Assembly: GCF_019956415.1 (NCBI RefSeq)
Contig: NZ_JAHBDK010000016.1
Coordinates: forward strand, 62,001 to 126,000
DNA length: 64,000 bases
Origin: Pseudomonas sp. GL-B-19
GTDB lineage: Bacteria > Pseudomonadota > Gammaproteobacteria > Pseudomonadales > Pseudomonadaceae
Direction of reading: 5' to 3'
In this document: piece by piece, positions 45,406 through 56,160 of the stretch
How the letters are laid out: each line of letters begins with the position of its first letter
Position numbering within the stretch: the first letter of the stretch is position 1
Notes under the pieces: generated by a model
What the model was told of the DNA's origin: nothing
The model's input: the letters and a program-made list of their open reading frames with translations, nothing else
Databases searched by the model: none
Translations under genes and position numbers: made by a program

Positions 45406-46557
45406 TTACTTAATGGTCAGGGCTTCCAGTTTGCCGCTGTTGCCATATACATAAATCGTGTCACCCACCACCAGCGGACGGGCACGCAGGCCGTCGCTGT
45501 CGATGCGTTCGCGGCCGACGAAACGACCGTCCACCTGACTCAGCAGGTGCAAGTAGCCTTCCATATCGCCGACTGCAACGTAGCTGGAGAACACTTCCGG
45601 AGCCGACAGTTGACGGCGGGCCAGCGAATCATTGCTCCACAACGCAGAGGTGGAACGTTCGTCGACGCCTTCAACGGTGCCCGAAGCCAGGCTCACGTAA
45701 ACGTTGCCAAACCCCTGGGCGACGCCAGCATAGCTGGAAGCATCACGCTGCCAGAGCTGACGCCCGCTTTCCAGGTCCAGTGCCGCAAGACGGCCCTGAT
45801 AGCTGGCGACGTACAGCGTACCGCCGGACAGCAGCAAGCCGCCGTCGATGTCGACCACACGCTCCAGCTCCGAACGACCCTGTGGGATCGCTACACGTTG
45901 TTCCCACACCGGCACGCCGTTGGAGACATTGAGAGCGACCACTTTACCGGTCGACAGGCCTGCTACCGCTAAACGGTTGGTCACGATCGGCGCACTGGTG
46001 CCGCGCAGCGTCAGGACCGCAGGGGTGCTGTCATACAACCAGCGCTGGTTGCCAGTCGCGGCATCCAGACCGATCAGACGGTCGTCCTGAGTTTGAACCA
46101 CCACCACGTCACCGTTGGTGGCCGGCGGTGCGAGAACTTCACTGTTCACGCGAGCGCGCCATTTCTCTTCACCGTTGATCGCGTCCATGGCAACGATTTC
46201 GCCTTGGAGCGTACCGATCATGACCAGACCGTAACCCACGCCAACGGCGCCGGAAACAGGCAGGTCGAGATCTTTCTTCCATTTGACGTCGCCATTGCTG
46301 CGATTCATCGCCATCACCACGCCAGTGACGTCGCCAGCATAGATGGTTTCGCCATCAATCGCCGGTACCAGCATGTTGTAGGATTTACCCTGACCGTCAC
46401 CGATCGAACGACTCCACTGCTTTTGCAGAACCACTTCTTCTTTGAAGTCGACCAGCTCGGCAGGTGGCAATTCCTTTTTGCTGTTGCTGCTGCAACCCGC
46501 GGCCAAAATGGCCAGGGCCAGCAATGCTGCATGCTTCCAACGAATCACGTCACGCAT
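45406..46557 (-). CDS. bamB: Outer-membrane assembly lipoprotein BamB
   Basis: 383 residues from ATG 46557. Lipoprotein signal with lipobox LAAGC, then an eight-bladed PQQ-like propeller with repeated GRQLWQRD/GNQRWLYD/GDVKWKKD motifs. BamB is part of the BAM complex that inserts barrel proteins such as OprB. The start overlaps the stop of the upstream TPR gene by 8 bp; the longer frame of 57 extra residues lies inside that gene and is rejected. Gene order yfgM-bamB-der is as in other gammaproteobacteria. Confidence 0.95.
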   Translation of the reverse strand: MRDVIRWKHAALLALAILAAGCSSNSKKELPPAELVDFKEEVVLQKQWSRSIGDGQGKSYNMLVPAIDGETIYAGDVTGVVMAMNRSNGDVKWKKDLDLPVSGAVGVGYGLVMIGTLQGEIVAMDAINGEEKWRARVNSEVLAPPATNGDVVVVQTQDDRLIGLDAATGNQRWLYDSTPAVLTLRGTSAPIVTNRLAVAGLSTGKVVALNVSNGVPVWEQRVAIPQGRSELERVVDIDGGLLLSGGTLYVASYQGRLAALDLESGRQLWQRDASSYAGVAQGFGNVYVSLASGTVEGVDERSTSALWSNDSLARRQLSAPEVFSSYVAVGDMEGYLHLLSQVDGRFVGRERIDSDGLRARPLVVGDTIYVYGNSGKLEALTIK

Positions 46558-47191
46558 CCCCTTTGGCCAGATCATCCAGCTTGATTTGCAGGCCGCCGAC
46601 CGCCGCTTCATCCGACAGGGCGGCCTTGGCTTTTTGATACGCCTTGTTCGCTTCGTCGGTACGACCCAACTGCACCAGCAGGTCGCCTTTAAGTTCTTCG
46701 CGAGTGGCCAGGAATGCTTTGTCGGCATCGCCTTCGAGCAGTTTCAAGGCTTCATCGGCCTTGTTCTGCGCGGCCAGTACCTGCGCCAGGCGCTGACGGG
46801 CAATTTCGCCCAGTGCCGGGTTGGCCGGTTTGGCGACAATGGCTTTCAGCTCGGTGACTGCGTCGTCCAGCTTGGCGCTGTCGACCGCGACTTTCGCCAC
46901 GAACAGGCTACCGTACTGAGCGTATGCGCTACCGGCGAACTCGCTGTTGAGCTTGCCGGCCAGGTCGGCAACACGGGCTGCGTCAGGCTTGCCGTCAGGC
47001 GTCAGCGTGGTTTCGAGCAATTGCTGATAGAGCATCGAGGCGCCCTGCGACTGATTGCTCTGATACTTGTGAAAGGCTTGCCAGCCGAACACGATGACCA
47101 GCGCCAACAGGCCGCCAGTGACCAAGGGCTTGCCGTTGCGTGACCACCAGTCCTTCAAATCCGCCAGATGTTCGTCTTCGGTACTCGACAC
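46550..47191 (-). CDS. YfgM-like membrane-anchored TPR protein (UPF0070)
   Basis: 213 residues. One membrane span near the N-terminus (VTGGLLALVIVFGWQAF) is followed by a periplasmic domain of tetratricopeptide-like helices (LGEIARQRLAQVLAAQNKADEALKLLE). The motif EHLADLKDWWSRNGK before the span is typical of the YfgM/UPF0070 family. YfgM associates with SecYEG and PpiD and assists periplasmic protein traffic, which suits its overlap with bamB. It lies 40 bp after hisS. Confidence 0.9.
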   Translation of the reverse strand: MSSTEDEHLADLKDWWSRNGKPLVTGGLLALVIVFGWQAFHKYQSNQSQGASMLYQQLLETTLTPDGKPDAARVADLAGKLNSEFAGSAYAQYGSLFVAKVAVDSAKLDDAVTELKAIVAKPANPALGEIARQRLAQVLAAQNKADEALKLLEGDADKAFLATREELKGDLLVQLGRTDEANKAYQKAKAALSDEAAVGGLQIKLDDLAKGDA

Positions 47192-47231
47192 CCCAATACT
47201 CCTTAATCGCTAAATCGGCTGTTTGACAGCT

Positions 47232-48521
47232 TCAACCCTGCACGACGCAGGTGGCCAGGTGTGCAGCAAGCGCATCCCAGGCAATACTTTGTTGTTCGCC
47301 CTGGCCACGCAGGGGTTTGAAACCTACCACTTGCTGGGCCATCTCATCGTCACCGAGGATCAGTGCATACAGCGCACCGCTCTTGTCGGCCTTCTTGAAC
47401 TGGCTTTTGAAGCTGCCGGCGCCGGCATTGACTTGCAGGCGCAGGTTGGGCAATTGATCACGGACACGTTCGCTCAGGGTCAGGCCCGCCAGCTCCGCCG
47501 CTTCACCGAAGGCGCAGAGGTAGACGTCGACCTGACGGGAGATTTCTTCCGGGATCTGCTCCAGGGTTTCAAGCAACAGCACCAAGCGTTCGATACCCAT
47601 GGCGAAACCAACGCCCGTGGTCGGCTTGCCGCCCATCTGCTCAACCAGACCGTCGTAACGACCACCGGCACACACGGTGCCCTGGGCGCCCAACTTGTCG
47701 GTGACCCATTCGAAAACGGTCTTGCTGTAGTAATCCAGCCCGCGAACCAGCTTCGGGTTGATTACATAAGGAATGCCGGCGGCGTCCAGACGAGCCTTCA
47801 GGCCCTCGAAGTGCACGCGGGACTCATCATCCAGGTAGTCGGCCATTTTCGGCGCGTCCACCAGGATGGCTTGCGTGTCGGCGTTCTTGGTATCCAGAAC
47901 CCGCAGCGGGTTGGTCTTCAGACGGCGCTGGCTGTCTTCGTCCAGCTTGTCCAGATGTGCGGACAGGAACTCGACCAGCGCTTCACGATAGCGACCGCGC
48001 GACTCGGCAGTGCCCAGGCTGTTGAGTTCGAGCTTGACCGCATCACGGATGCCCAGCTCGCCCCACAGGCGCCAGGTCAGCACGATCAGCTCGGCATCGA
48101 TGTCCGGACCGTCGAGGTTGAACACCTCGACACCGATCTGATGGAACTGGCGATAACGGCCTTTCTGTGGACGCTCGTGGCGGAACATCGGACCGATGTA
48201 CCAGAGTTTTTGCACCTGGCCACCGCCGGTGATGCCGTGCTCAAGCACCGCACGCACGCAGGCTGCCGTGCCTTCAGGACGCAGGGTCAGGGAGTCGCCG
48301 TTGCGGTCGTCGAAGGTGTACATCTCTTTTTCGACGATGTCGGTCACTTCACCGATGGAGCGCTTGAACAGCTCGGTGAACTCGACGATCGGCATGCGGA
48401 TCTGCTTGTAACCGTAGTTATCCAGCAGACGCGAAACAGTGCCCTCGAAATGACGCCACAGGGGAGTCTGTTCGGGCAGGATATCGTTCATGCCACGAAT
48501 GGCTTGCAAAGACTTGCTCAC
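47232..48521 (-). CDS. hisS: Histidyl-tRNA synthetase
   Basis: 429 residues. Class II synthetase: motif 2 with [22 protein letters not shown], the histidine-specific [15 protein letters not shown] and motif 3 [11 protein letters not shown], then an anticodon-binding domain ([24 protein letters not shown]). It charges tRNA-His. It sits 37 bp downstream of ispG on the same strand, the usual ispG-hisS-yfgM-bamB-der order. Confidence 0.97.
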   Translation of the reverse strand: MSKSLQAIRGMNDILPEQTPLWRHFEGTVSRLLDNYGYKQIRMPIVEFTELFKRSIGEVTDIVEKEMYTFDDRNGDSLTLRPEGTAACVRAVLEHGITGGGQVQKLWYIGPMFRHERPQKGRYRQFHQIGVEVFNLDGPDIDAELIVLTWRLWGELGIRDAVKLELNSLGTAESRGRYREALVEFLSAHLDKLDEDSQRRLKTNPLRVLDTKNADTQAILVDAPKMADYLDDESRVHFEGLKARLDAAGIPYVINPKLVRGLDYYSKTVFEWVTDKLGAQGTVCAGGRYDGLVEQMGGKPTTGVGFAMGIERLVLLLETLEQIPEEISRQVDVYLCAFGEAAELAGLTLSERVRDQLPNLRLQVNAGAGSFKSQFKKADKSGALYALILGDDEMAQQVVGFKPLRGQGEQQSIAWDALAAHLATCVVQG

Positions 48522-48558
48522 AATAAATCCTTAAATTCGTTCGGCTCTTTAGTCAGGC

Positions 48559-49668
48559 TCAGCCACGCGCAATAACGGCAGCGTCAGCTTCGACCTTTTC
48601 GGCCGCTTTCTGGCGGATCAAGCGTTCAAGCTCATCCACCAGATTGTCATTCGTCAGTTTCTGCGACGGCTTGCCGTCGATGTAAATCAGGTTTGGCGTG
48701 CCGCCGGTCAAGCCGATATGGGCTTCCTTGGCTTCACCCGGCCCGTTGACCACGCATCCGATGACCGCGACATCCAGCGGCACCAGCAGGTCTTCAAGGC
48801 GCCCTTCCAGCTCGTTCATGGTTTTGACCACATCGAAGTTCTGCCGCGAGCAGCTCGGGCAGGCGATGAAGTTGATGCCACGGGAACGCAGATGCAGGGA
48901 TTTGAGAATGTCGTAGCCGACTTTCACTTCCTCGACCGGGTCAGCCGCCAACGAGATGCGAATAGTATCGCCAATCCCTTCGGCGAGCAGCATACCGAGG
49001 CCCACGGCGGATTTCACTGTGCCTGAACGCAAACCACCCGCTTCGGTGATACCCAAATGCAGCGGCTGGACGATTTCCTTGGCCAGCAGGCGGTAGGCTT
49101 CGACGGCCATGAACACGTCGGAGGCCTTCACGCTGACTTTGAAGTCCTGGAAATTCAGGCGTTCGAGGTGCTCGACGTGACGCAGGGCAGACTCGACCAG
49201 CGCAGCCGGGGTGGGCTCGCCGTACTTCTTTTGCAGGTCTTTTTCCAGGGAGCCGGCGTTGACGCCGATGCGGATCGGAATCCCGCGATCTCGGGCGGCA
49301 TCGACCACCGCGCGTACACGGTCTTCGCGACCGATATTGCCCGGGTTGATCCGCAGGCAGTCAACACCCAACTCGGCCACGCGCAAGGCGATCCGGTAGT
49401 CGAAGTGGATGTCAGCCACCAACGGCACTTTGACCAGTTTCTTGATCTTGCCGAAGGCTTCGGCGGCATCCATATCCGGCACAGAAATGCGCACGATATC
49501 GACGCCAGCGGCTTCCAGACGATTGATCTGGGCCACGGTAGCGGCAACGTCATTGGTGTCGCTGTTGGTCATGCTCTGCACAGCGATGGGCGCATCGCCG
49601 CCAACAGGCACGTTACCGACCCAGATCTTGCGGGATTCGCGACGTTTGATTGGAGATTCGCCGTGCAT
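48559..49668 (-). CDS. ispG: 4-hydroxy-3-methylbut-2-enyl-diphosphate synthase
   Basis: 369 residues. N-terminal TIM barrel ([31 protein letters not shown]) and C-terminal iron-sulfur domain with cysteine ligands in [14 protein letters not shown] and [15 protein letters not shown]. It reduces MEcPP to HMBPP in the non-mevalonate isoprenoid pathway using a [4Fe-4S] cluster, so it depends on the isc operon upstream in the same block. It starts 3 bp beyond the rodZ stop. Confidence 0.97.
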   Translation of the reverse strand: MHGESPIKRRESRKIWVGNVPVGGDAPIAVQSMTNSDTNDVAATVAQINRLEAAGVDIVRISVPDMDAAEAFGKIKKLVKVPLVADIHFDYRIALRVAELGVDCLRINPGNIGREDRVRAVVDAARDRGIPIRIGVNAGSLEKDLQKKYGEPTPAALVESALRHVEHLERLNFQDFKVSVKASDVFMAVEAYRLLAKEIVQPLHLGITEAGGLRSGTVKSAVGLGMLLAEGIGDTIRISLAADPVEEVKVGYDILKSLHLRSRGINFIACPSCSRQNFDVVKTMNELEGRLEDLLVPLDVAVIGCVVNGPGEAKEAHIGLTGGTPNLIYIDGKPSQKLTNDNLVDELERLIRQKAAEKVEADAAVIARG

Positions 49669-49671
49669 GAC

Positions 49672-50697
49672 TTATTGACCCAACTTCAGGCGAGCAGTCT
49701 CGCCACTGGTGAACGGAGCGACATCAACCGCCTGACCGTTGTAGCTGACCTGCGCGCCACGGGCGAAGCCCAGACGCACAGAAAACGGCGGCTTGCCGCT
49801 GACGGAAACGCTATCGCCTTTACGCTTGAGACCACTCAACAGCACCTTGCCAGCGCCATCGGTCACTTGTGTCCAGCAGTCGGCGGTGAACTTCAGCTGA
49901 ACCTGGCCTTGGCCGGCCACTGGAGCTGTTGCGACCGGAGCGGAAGCCGGAGCAACCGGAGCGGTCACCACCGGTGCCGGAACCACTGGAACAGCCGGAG
50001 CCGGAGCAGCCGGTGCTGCAACAACTGGAGCGACGTTGTGTGTCGGGGTAACCGGCGTCGGGGCTGTCGGTGCAACAGCAGGCGCCGTTGCTTCAGCTTC
50101 AGCCGGCGCTTCAGAGGAGGTTTCGGCTTGCGGCAATGCAAGCGGAGTAGCGCTTTCAGCCTGACCTTGCGCGACAGCCTGGTCTTCCGGCTCGTCCAGC
50201 GGATGGATCTGGGTGGTGCCGTCGGCGCCTTCCACTTCAACGTGTTCCGGGCTCAAACCGATCAAATCCTTGGTGCGCAGCGAGGTTTGATCCTGCCACC
50301 AGACAAAACCACCACCAATGACCGCGATCAGCAACAACAGGCTGACAATTCGCAAAATCGTATGGGAAACCCGCACCGGCTCTTCGATACGACCCAAGCT
50401 ATGCACGCTGCTGCCGTGGGAATCGGTGCCAGTCGATTGGTCGAACTGCTGGACCAGAACGGCTTGGTCCATGCCCAGCAATTTGGCGTACGCACGGATA
50501 TAACCGCGAGCAAAGGTGTGCCCAGGCAGCTTGTCGAATGCGCCGGCTTCCAGATTGCTCAAGGAGGTGACAGTGAGGTTGAGCTTGAGGGCCACTTCGG
50601 CCAGCGACCAGCCATTGCTTTCGCGAGCCTGGCGCAAAGTCTCACCGGGGTTAACGCGATTCGCTGCTACAACTTCGGGATGCGCCGCTTTCATCAT
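49672..50697 (-). CDS. rodZ: RodZ-like cell-shape protein
   Basis: 341 residues. N-terminal helix-turn-helix of the RodZ type (LRQARESNGWSLAEVALKLNLTVTSLSNLEAG and HTFARGYIRAYAKLLGMD), one membrane span (HTILRIVSLLLLIAVIGGGFVWW), a low-complexity Ala/Pro/Val linker at about 180-260, and a C-terminal periplasmic DUF4115 domain. RodZ links MreB to the elongation machinery. The ATG overlaps the pilF stop by 4 bp (ATGA). The linker is longer and more repetitive than in E. coli RodZ. Confidence 0.92.
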   Translation of the reverse strand: MMKAAHPEVVAANRVNPGETLRQARESNGWSLAEVALKLNLTVTSLSNLEAGAFDKLPGHTFARGYIRAYAKLLGMDQAVLVQQFDQSTGTDSHGSSVHSLGRIEEPVRVSHTILRIVSLLLLIAVIGGGFVWWQDQTSLRTKDLIGLSPEHVEVEGADGTTQIHPLDEPEDQAVAQGQAESATPLALPQAETSSEAPAEAEATAPAVAPTAPTPVTPTHNVAPVVAAPAAPAPAVPVVPAPVVTAPVAPASAPVATAPVAGQGQVQLKFTADCWTQVTDGAGKVLLSGLKRKGDSVSVSGKPPFSVRLGFARGAQVSYNGQAVDVAPFTSGETARLKLGQ

Positions 50698-51452
50698 TGC
50701 TCCGACAGGTATTGCTGATATTCCGGGGTACCGGGATAGAGTCGTTTTAGTTGCAGGCCCGCACTGGCGGCCTTGTCGCGATCATCGAACACTGTTGCCA
50801 GCCGAACGCCGAGCAATAGACTACGTGCATTTTGCTCGGCCAGCAGGCTAAAACGATCGTAATAGTCACGCGCGGGCACATAATGCCTGTCTTCGAAGGA
50901 CAACTCAGCCATTTCGAGTAATGCACGTGGCTGTTGGCGATTCAAACGCAGGGCTTTTTCCAGTTGCTGCTGCGCGAGATCACGCTCACCCAGCTTTGAT
51001 GCGGTCATGCCCAGGTTCTCGAATACTCGCGAACGCTCAGGATACAGCGTATCGGCGGCGGCCTGTTCAAAGCGCTCGTACGCCTCTTTGTAACGTTTTT
51101 CTTCGAACAGGAAACTGCCGTAGTTGTTCAGGATTCGCGCATCGTTGGGGCGGGAGGACAGCGCCTTGCGAAAATACTGGTCTGCCAGTTCAGGCTCCAT
51201 TTCAGCCTGAAACACCAACCCTAATGCCGCATTGGCATCCGGGTCCGAGTCATCCAGCTCCAACGCCTTTTTCAGCGGGACTTTAGCGCGTTCGGTCATA
51301 CCTTGTTGCAAGTAGCCCAAGCCCAGTTGCACGTATGCAACACGCGCCTCATCACGGCCCTTGCTGGTCTTCATCGGGTTGAAATCGCCCGACAGGACAC
51401 AACCAGCACACAGGCTGGCCCACAGCAAAAGCAGCGCAAAGCGCAGGGACAT
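50694..51452 (-). CDS. pilF: Type IV pilus biogenesis lipoprotein PilF/PilW
   Basis: 252 residues from ATG 51452. Lipoprotein signal with LCAGC, then six TPR-type repeats (YVQLGLGYLQQGMTERAKVPLKKALELD, PDANAALGLVFQAEMEPELADQYFRKAL, ARILNNYGSFLFEEKRYKEAYERFEQA). PilF guides the secretin PilQ to the outer membrane. The open frame extends 43 codons upstream into rlmN; the ATG with GAGG ribosome site just before the lipoprotein signal is clearly the start. It follows rlmN by 17 bp. Confidence 0.93.
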   Translation of the reverse strand: MSLRFALLLLWASLCAGCVLSGDFNPMKTSKGRDEARVAYVQLGLGYLQQGMTERAKVPLKKALELDDSDPDANAALGLVFQAEMEPELADQYFRKALSSRPNDARILNNYGSFLFEEKRYKEAYERFEQAAADTLYPERSRVFENLGMTASKLGERDLAQQQLEKALRLNRQQPRALLEMAELSFEDRHYVPARDYYDRFSLLAEQNARSLLLGVRLATVFDDRDKAASAGLQLKRLYPGTPEYQQYLSEQ

Positions 51453-51469
51453 AGAGATCCTCTCTTGAA

Positions 51470-52612
51470 TTATTTCGCGGCGTTTGAAGCCATATCGTTT
51501 TCGGCGCTTAACTCGCGCACGGCGATATAACGTTCGCTGCGACGGGTGCGATCCAGCACCTGCCCTACCAATTGGCCACACGCGGCATCGATGTCTTCAC
51601 CGCGGGTGGTGCGTACGGTGACATTGAAGCCTGCATGGTGAAGCTGATCCTGAAACCGGCGAATCGCGTTGTTGCTCGGGCGCTCATAACCGGAATGCGG
51701 GAACGGGTTGAACGGAATCAGGTTGATCTTGCACGGGATGTTCTTGAGCAACTCGATCATCTCAACGGCATGTTCAACCTTGTCGTTGATGTCCTTGAGC
51801 AAGGTGTACTCAATGGTCAGCACGCGCTTTTCGCCCAGGGACGACATATAGCGCTGGCACGACTCGAGCAGCATCTTAAGCGGATACTTCTTGTTGATCG
51901 GCACCAATTGGTTACGCAATGCGTCATTCGGTGCGTGCAGCGACAACGCCAGCGAGACGTCGATGTGCTTGGACAGCTCATCGATCATCGGCACCACGCC
52001 GGAGGTCGACAGGGTCACACGGCGCTTGGAAATGCCATAACCCAGGTCGTCCATCATCAGGTGCATGGCCGCAACGACGTTGTCGAAGTTCAGCAGCGGC
52101 TCGCCCATGCCCATCATCACCACGTTGGTGATGGCACGGTCGGCGGTCGCCGGGATGCTGCCGAACGATTTATTGGCAATCCACACCTGACCGATGACTT
52201 CGGCGGCGGTGAGGTTGCTGTTGAAACCTTGCTTGCCGGTGGAGCAGAAACTGCAATCCAGGGCACAGCCTGCCTGGGACGAAACGCACAACGTGCCGCG
52301 TTTGCCCTGGGGAATGTACACAGTCTCGACGCAGCTGCCGGACGCCACACGCACCACCCACTTACGGGTGCCGTCGGTGGAAATGTCCTCGCTGACCACT
52401 TCAGGACCACGAACCTCGGCAATAACCTTGAGCTTGTCGCGCAAGGCCTTGCTGACGTTCGTCATGGCGTCGAAATCATCGACGCCAAGGTGGTGAATCC
52501 ATTTCATTACCTGACCGGCACGGAAACGCTTCTCCCCGATTGAGTCGAAGAATTTTTCCATTTCCTGTTGAGTCAGACCCAGCAGGTTGGTTTTTACAGT
52601 CGATGTAGTCAT
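51470..52612 (-). CDS. rlmN: Dual-specificity 23S rRNA/tRNA adenine-C2 methyltransferase
   Basis: 380 residues from ATG 52612 (AAGGTG upstream). Radical-SAM enzyme with the CX3CX2C cluster motif in [11 protein letters not shown], the family segment [35 protein letters not shown] before it, and [13 protein letters not shown] after it. It methylates A2503 of 23S rRNA and A37 of several tRNAs. The [4Fe-4S] cluster is supplied by the Isc system upstream in the block. The cysteine in [14 protein letters not shown] near the C-terminus is the methyl-carrier residue expected for RlmN. Confidence 0.97.
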   Translation of the reverse strand: MTTSTVKTNLLGLTQQEMEKFFDSIGEKRFRAGQVMKWIHHLGVDDFDAMTNVSKALRDKLKVIAEVRGPEVVSEDISTDGTRKWVVRVASGSCVETVYIPQGKRGTLCVSSQAGCALDCSFCSTGKQGFNSNLTAAEVIGQVWIANKSFGSIPATADRAITNVVMMGMGEPLLNFDNVVAAMHLMMDDLGYGISKRRVTLSTSGVVPMIDELSKHIDVSLALSLHAPNDALRNQLVPINKKYPLKMLLESCQRYMSSLGEKRVLTIEYTLLKDINDKVEHAVEMIELLKNIPCKINLIPFNPFPHSGYERPSNNAIRRFQDQLHHAGFNVTVRTTRGEDIDAACGQLVGQVLDRTRRSERYIAVRELSAENDMASNAAK

Positions 52613-52639
52613 GGATTCACCTTCACTCTTAAGCAATGC

Positions 52640-53065
52640 TTAGCGAGTGGTTACTTCAGTAGCTGCGAAGAAGTACGAGATTTCGCGAGCAGCAGCGGCT
52701 TCGGAGTCCGAACCGTGCACAGCGTTGGCATCGATGGAATCAGCGAAGTCAGCGCGGATGGTGCCGGCAGCAGCTTCTTTAGGGTTGGTAGCGCCCATCA
52801 GCTCACGGTTCAGAGCGATAGCGTTTTCGCCTTCCAGAACCTGAACAACAACCGGGCCGGAGATCATGAAAGCAACCAGGTCGCCGAAGAAACCACGAGC
52901 GCTGTGCTCAGCGTAGAAGCCTTCAGCTTCAGCTTTGGACAGTTGCTTCAGTTTCGAAGCTACAACGCGCAGGCCTGCTTTTTCGAAACGAGTGGTGATC
53001 TCGCCGATGACGTTTTTTGCAACAGCGTCAGGCTTGATGATGGAGAAAGTACGTTGAACAGCCAT
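52640..53065 (-). CDS. ndk: Nucleoside diphosphate kinase
   Basis: 141 residues. Complete family pattern: [19 protein letters not shown] at the start, the kinase loop [35 protein letters not shown] and the phosphohistidine motif NAVHGSDS. It balances nucleoside triphosphate pools. A strong ribosome site (GGAGTTACACC before ATG) is present. A hairpin between iscX and ndk contains TATAAT in its loop, so ndk may have its own promoter. Confidence 0.97.
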   Translation of the reverse strand: MAVQRTFSIIKPDAVAKNVIGEITTRFEKAGLRVVASKLKQLSKAEAEGFYAEHSARGFFGDLVAFMISGPVVVQVLEGENAIALNRELMGATNPKEAAAGTIRADFADSIDANAVHGSDSEAAAAREISYFFAATEVTTR

Positions 53066-53093
53066 GGTGTAACTCCAGAAACGGTAATTTGTG

Positions 53094-53124
53094 AAAAATT
53101 AAACCCGCGAATTATACGCGGGTT
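53094..53124 (-). terminator. Hairpin between iscX and ndk, with TATAAT in the loop
   Basis: On the minus strand AACCCGCG-TATAATT-CGCGGGTT is followed by TAATTTTTC. It reads as a terminator for the isc operon; the loop sequence also matches a -10 box for ndk, but no good -35 is at the right distance. Confidence 0.6.
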
Positions 53125-53157
53125 CTTGGGTATTGCCTAACTGCGTACGGTGCAGAC

Positions 53158-53358
53158 TCAGTCTGCTTCTTCGATCCAGGCGGCCTGAATGGCTTCAAGC
53201 ACCTTCTCGCCACCGCGGGTCGGATCATCACTGAACTCCGGCAATGCCAGCACCCATTGGTGCAGATCGACGAAGTTCACATAACGCGGGTCCGTATCCG
53301 GCCTGGATTCAGCCAGCTGGATCGCGATTTCGAGCACATCAACCCATTTCAGACTCAT
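53158..53358 (-). CDS. iscX: Fe-S assembly protein IscX
   Basis: 66 residues, acidic. The family pattern LKWVDVLEIAIQLAESRPDTDPRYVNFVDLHQWVLALPEFSDDP is complete. IscX binds IscS and iron and modulates cluster assembly rate, competing with CyaY. It is the last gene of the isc operon, 14 bp after fdx. Confidence 0.95.
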   Translation of the reverse strand: MSLKWVDVLEIAIQLAESRPDTDPRYVNFVDLHQWVLALPEFSDDPTRGGEKVLEAIQAAWIEEAD

Positions 53359-53372
53359 GTCGCTTCCTTGAA

Positions 53373-53714
53373 TCAGTGCGCCGCTTCAGCCGCATGGTTG
53401 AGCGAATATTTCGGAATTTCAACCGTCAGGTCTTCAGTCCCGACTTTGGCCTGACAACCCAGGCGGGACTGAGCTTCCAGCCCCCAAGCCTTATCAAGAT
53501 AGTCTTCTTCCAGCTCGTCAGCTTCTTCAAGCGAGTCGAAACCTTCGCGGATGATGCAGTGACAGGTAGTGCAGGCACAGACGCCGCCACAGGCACTTTC
53601 CATCTCGATATGGTGCTCATGCGCCAGTTCGAGGATGGACGTACCGGTTTCAGCCTCAACAACCATGCCTTCCGGGCAAAACTTCTCGTGTGGCAGAAAA
53701 ATGACCTGCGGCAT
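53373..53714 (-). CDS. fdx: ISC-type [2Fe-2S] ferredoxin
   Basis: 113 residues. Cluster ligands C42, C48, C51 (ACGGVCACTTCHC, CX5CX2C) and C87 (SRLGCQAKV) match the Fdx of the Isc system. It delivers electrons during cluster assembly on IscU. Two base pairs separate it from hscA, so translation is closely linked. Confidence 0.96.
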   Translation of the reverse strand: MPQVIFLPHEKFCPEGMVVEAETGTSILELAHEHHIEMESACGGVCACTTCHCIIREGFDSLEEADELEEDYLDKAWGLEAQSRLGCQAKVGTEDLTVEIPKYSLNHAAEAAH

Positions 53715-53716
53715 CG

Positions 53717-55579
53717 TTATTCCTCAATCTCATTCAGGTTGCGCCCCGCCAGCGCGGCTTTCACCGTCGAGTCCAGGCGGCGGGCAGCAAAGGCATCGGT
53801 CACTTGCGACAGACGCTTGGTCTGCTGCTCGATGGCGTAACCATCAGTACCTTTCATCAGTTCGGTCAATTCCTGCACCTGCATGTCGATGACCAGGCGC
53901 TCCTCGGCGTCGAGCAAGCGCTCGCCATCAGCCTCCAGAGCAGCCTGTACCGCTTCAATCAGGCGTTGTGCGTCGACCTGCTGCTCACGCAGCACACGGG
54001 CAACCTTGTCGTCATTGGCGTGCTGGAACGAATCCTTGAGCATCTTGGCGATTTCGCCGTCGGTCAGGCCGTAGGACGGCTTGACCTGAATGCTGGCTTC
54101 AACGCCCGAACCCAATTCGCGGGCCGAAACACTGAGCAGACCGTCGGCATCGACCTGGAAGGTCACGCGAATCTTCGCCGCACCGGCCACCATCGCCGGA
54201 ATGCCGCGCAATTCAAAGCGCGCCAGGGAGCGGCAGTCGCTGATCAGCTCGCGCTCGCCCTGCAACACATGGATCGCCATGGCCGACTGGCCGTCTTTGT
54301 AGGTGGTGAAGTCCTGAGCACGAGCGACAGGGATGGTGGTGTTGCGCGGAATCACCTTCTCCATCAGACCGCCCATGGTTTCCAGCCCCAGGGACAACGG
54401 AATCACGTCGAGCAACAGCAGTTCATCGCCATCGCGCTTGTTACCAGCCAGCGTATCGGCCTGGATCGCGGCACCGATGGCCACCACTTGATCCGGATCG
54501 ATTTCAGTCAGCGGCTGACGACCAAAGGCTTCAGCGACGGCGTCGCGAACGCGAGGCACGCGAGTCGAGCCACCGACCATGACCACCGCGTGCACTTCTT
54601 CCAGCTCAACACCGGAATCACGCACTGCGCGGCGGCAGGCTTTCAGGCTGCGAGCGACCATCGGCTCGATCAGCGCCTCAAAGGCTTCGCGGGTCAGCTC
54701 GGCTTTCCAGTCGCCATGAGCCACTTCGACCGATGAGGCATTGGTCAGCGCTTCTTTGGCGGCACAGGCAGTTTGCAGTAGTTGACGCTGCGCGCCCGGA
54801 TCGAGATCGGCGGACAAACCGGCGCTCTCGATGATCCAGCCAGCGATCGCATGATCGAAATCATCGCCGCCCAGCGCACTGTCGCCGCCGGTAGCCAAGA
54901 CCTCAAACACACCGCCCGTCAGGCGCAGAATCGAAATATCGAAAGTGCCGCCGCCCAGGTCATAAATGGCGACCAAGCCTTCAGCGTGCTGATCCAACCC
55001 GTAAGCGACCGCCGCAGCCGTCGGCTCATTGAGCAAGCGCAGCACGTTCAGACCGGCCAGCTTGGCCGCATCCTTGGTGGCTTGACGCTGCGCATCATCG
55101 AAATAGGCCGGAACGGTGATCACCGCACCGACCAGCTCACCACCCAACGTCGCTTCGGCGCGCTGACGCAGCACTTTCAGGATGTCGGCGGAGACTTCGA
55201 CCGGGCTTTTCGGCCCCTGAACGGTGTCGATGAACGGCATGTGCGACTCGCCGTCCAGAAAGCGGTACGGCAGTTGATCACCCAATTGCTTGACGTCGGA
55301 CAGACCACGACCCATCAAGCGCTTGACCGACAGCACCGTATTCAAAGGATCGGTCGCGGCAGCCAGCTTGGCTGACTCGCCGACTTCGACGCGATCGGCG
55401 TGATAGCGCACGGCAGACGGCAGAATGACCTGCCCGTCAGCGTCGGCCAGAGGCTCGGAAAGACCACTGCGCAACGCAGCGACCAGCGAATTGGTAGTGC
55501 CCAAGTCGATCCCCACAGCCAGACGACGCTGGTGCGGTTGAGGACTTTGGCCGGGTTCGGCGATCTGCAGTAGGGCCAT
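53717..55579 (-). CDS. hscA: Fe-S assembly Hsp70 chaperone HscA
   Basis: 620 residues of the Hsp70 fold: nucleotide domain with [28 protein letters not shown] and [14 protein letters not shown], followed by a substrate domain (VFDV-like [13 protein letters not shown]) and helical lid. HscA, driven by HscB, binds the LPPVK motif of IscU and promotes cluster transfer. The operon position between hscB and fdx and the shorter C-terminus distinguish it from DnaK. Confidence 0.97.
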   Translation of the reverse strand: MALLQIAEPGQSPQPHQRRLAVGIDLGTTNSLVAALRSGLSEPLADADGQVILPSAVRYHADRVEVGESAKLAAATDPLNTVLSVKRLMGRGLSDVKQLGDQLPYRFLDGESHMPFIDTVQGPKSPVEVSADILKVLRQRAEATLGGELVGAVITVPAYFDDAQRQATKDAAKLAGLNVLRLLNEPTAAAVAYGLDQHAEGLVAIYDLGGGTFDISILRLTGGVFEVLATGGDSALGGDDFDHAIAGWIIESAGLSADLDPGAQRQLLQTACAAKEALTNASSVEVAHGDWKAELTREAFEALIEPMVARSLKACRRAVRDSGVELEEVHAVVMVGGSTRVPRVRDAVAEAFGRQPLTEIDPDQVVAIGAAIQADTLAGNKRDGDELLLLDVIPLSLGLETMGGLMEKVIPRNTTIPVARAQDFTTYKDGQSAMAIHVLQGERELISDCRSLARFELRGIPAMVAGAAKIRVTFQVDADGLLSVSARELGSGVEASIQVKPSYGLTDGEIAKMLKDSFQHANDDKVARVLREQQVDAQRLIEAVQAALEADGERLLDAEERLVIDMQVQELTELMKGTDGYAIEQQTKRLSQVTDAFAARRLDSTVKAALAGRNLNEIEE

Positions 55580-55630
55580 TGGTATCAGGACTTATCTGTA
55601 TATCAGGCGTGCGACCGGAGCGGCACTGGG

Positions 55631-56152
55631 TTAATCGTCGAGGCGCTCTTCTAACTGGCGCACTTCGTAGGTGAGCTTGTCGAGGAACTGCATGCGCCGC
55701 ATCAGACGTTCGGCCTGTTCACGGTGCGCCGCATCATTCCAACAAGCCGCGAAGCTTTGATTCAATACATCCTGCGCGGTTTTCAGCCGACGCTTGAACG
55801 CTGCAACACCGGCCAGATCGGCACTGTCTTGCAGGTCTTCGAGCTCTTCACGCAGCTCCATCTGCTGCAGAAGAAACTCCGGATCATGCACCGTGACCTC
55901 CAGCGGCAGCTCGCCACCATTCAAAGCGAGCAAGTAACGCGCACGCTTAGGGGGACTTTTGAGCGTCTGGTAGGCCTCGTTGAGGCTCGCGGATTTCTCT
56001 AGCGCCAACCGCTGCTCACGCTCGGAAGCGTCAGCAAAGCGGTCCGGATGAACACTGCGCGCCAACTCACGGTAGCGCGTAGCCAGCTGATCGAGATCCA
56101 GATTGAAACTCGGTTGCAGCTCAAATAAAGCGAAATGACAAGGAGTACCCAC
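55631..56152 (-). CDS. hscB: Fe-S assembly J-domain co-chaperone HscB
   Basis: 173 residues from GTG 56152, with GAGG seven bases upstream; the protein then begins [15 protein letters not shown] as is normal for the family. The J domain contains the HPD motif ([10 protein letters not shown]) and the C-terminal three-helix bundle binds IscU. It stimulates HscA ATPase activity. The longer ATG frame to 56191 would overlap iscA and is rejected. Confidence 0.94.
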   Translation of the reverse strand: MGTPCHFALFELQPSFNLDLDQLATRYRELARSVHPDRFADASEREQRLALEKSASLNEAYQTLKSPPKRARYLLALNGGELPLEVTVHDPEFLLQQMELREELEDLQDSADLAGVAAFKRRLKTAQDVLNQSFAACWNDAAHREQAERLMRRMQFLDKLTYEVRQLEERLDD

Positions 56153-56160
56153 GACAAGCC

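Noticed and set aside
49057..50718. Plus-strand frame of 553 codons opposite ispG and rodZ
   Set aside because: It runs across two genuine genes on the other strand and has a Cys/Arg/Ser-rich nonsense segment opposite the RodZ linker; no recognisable domain.
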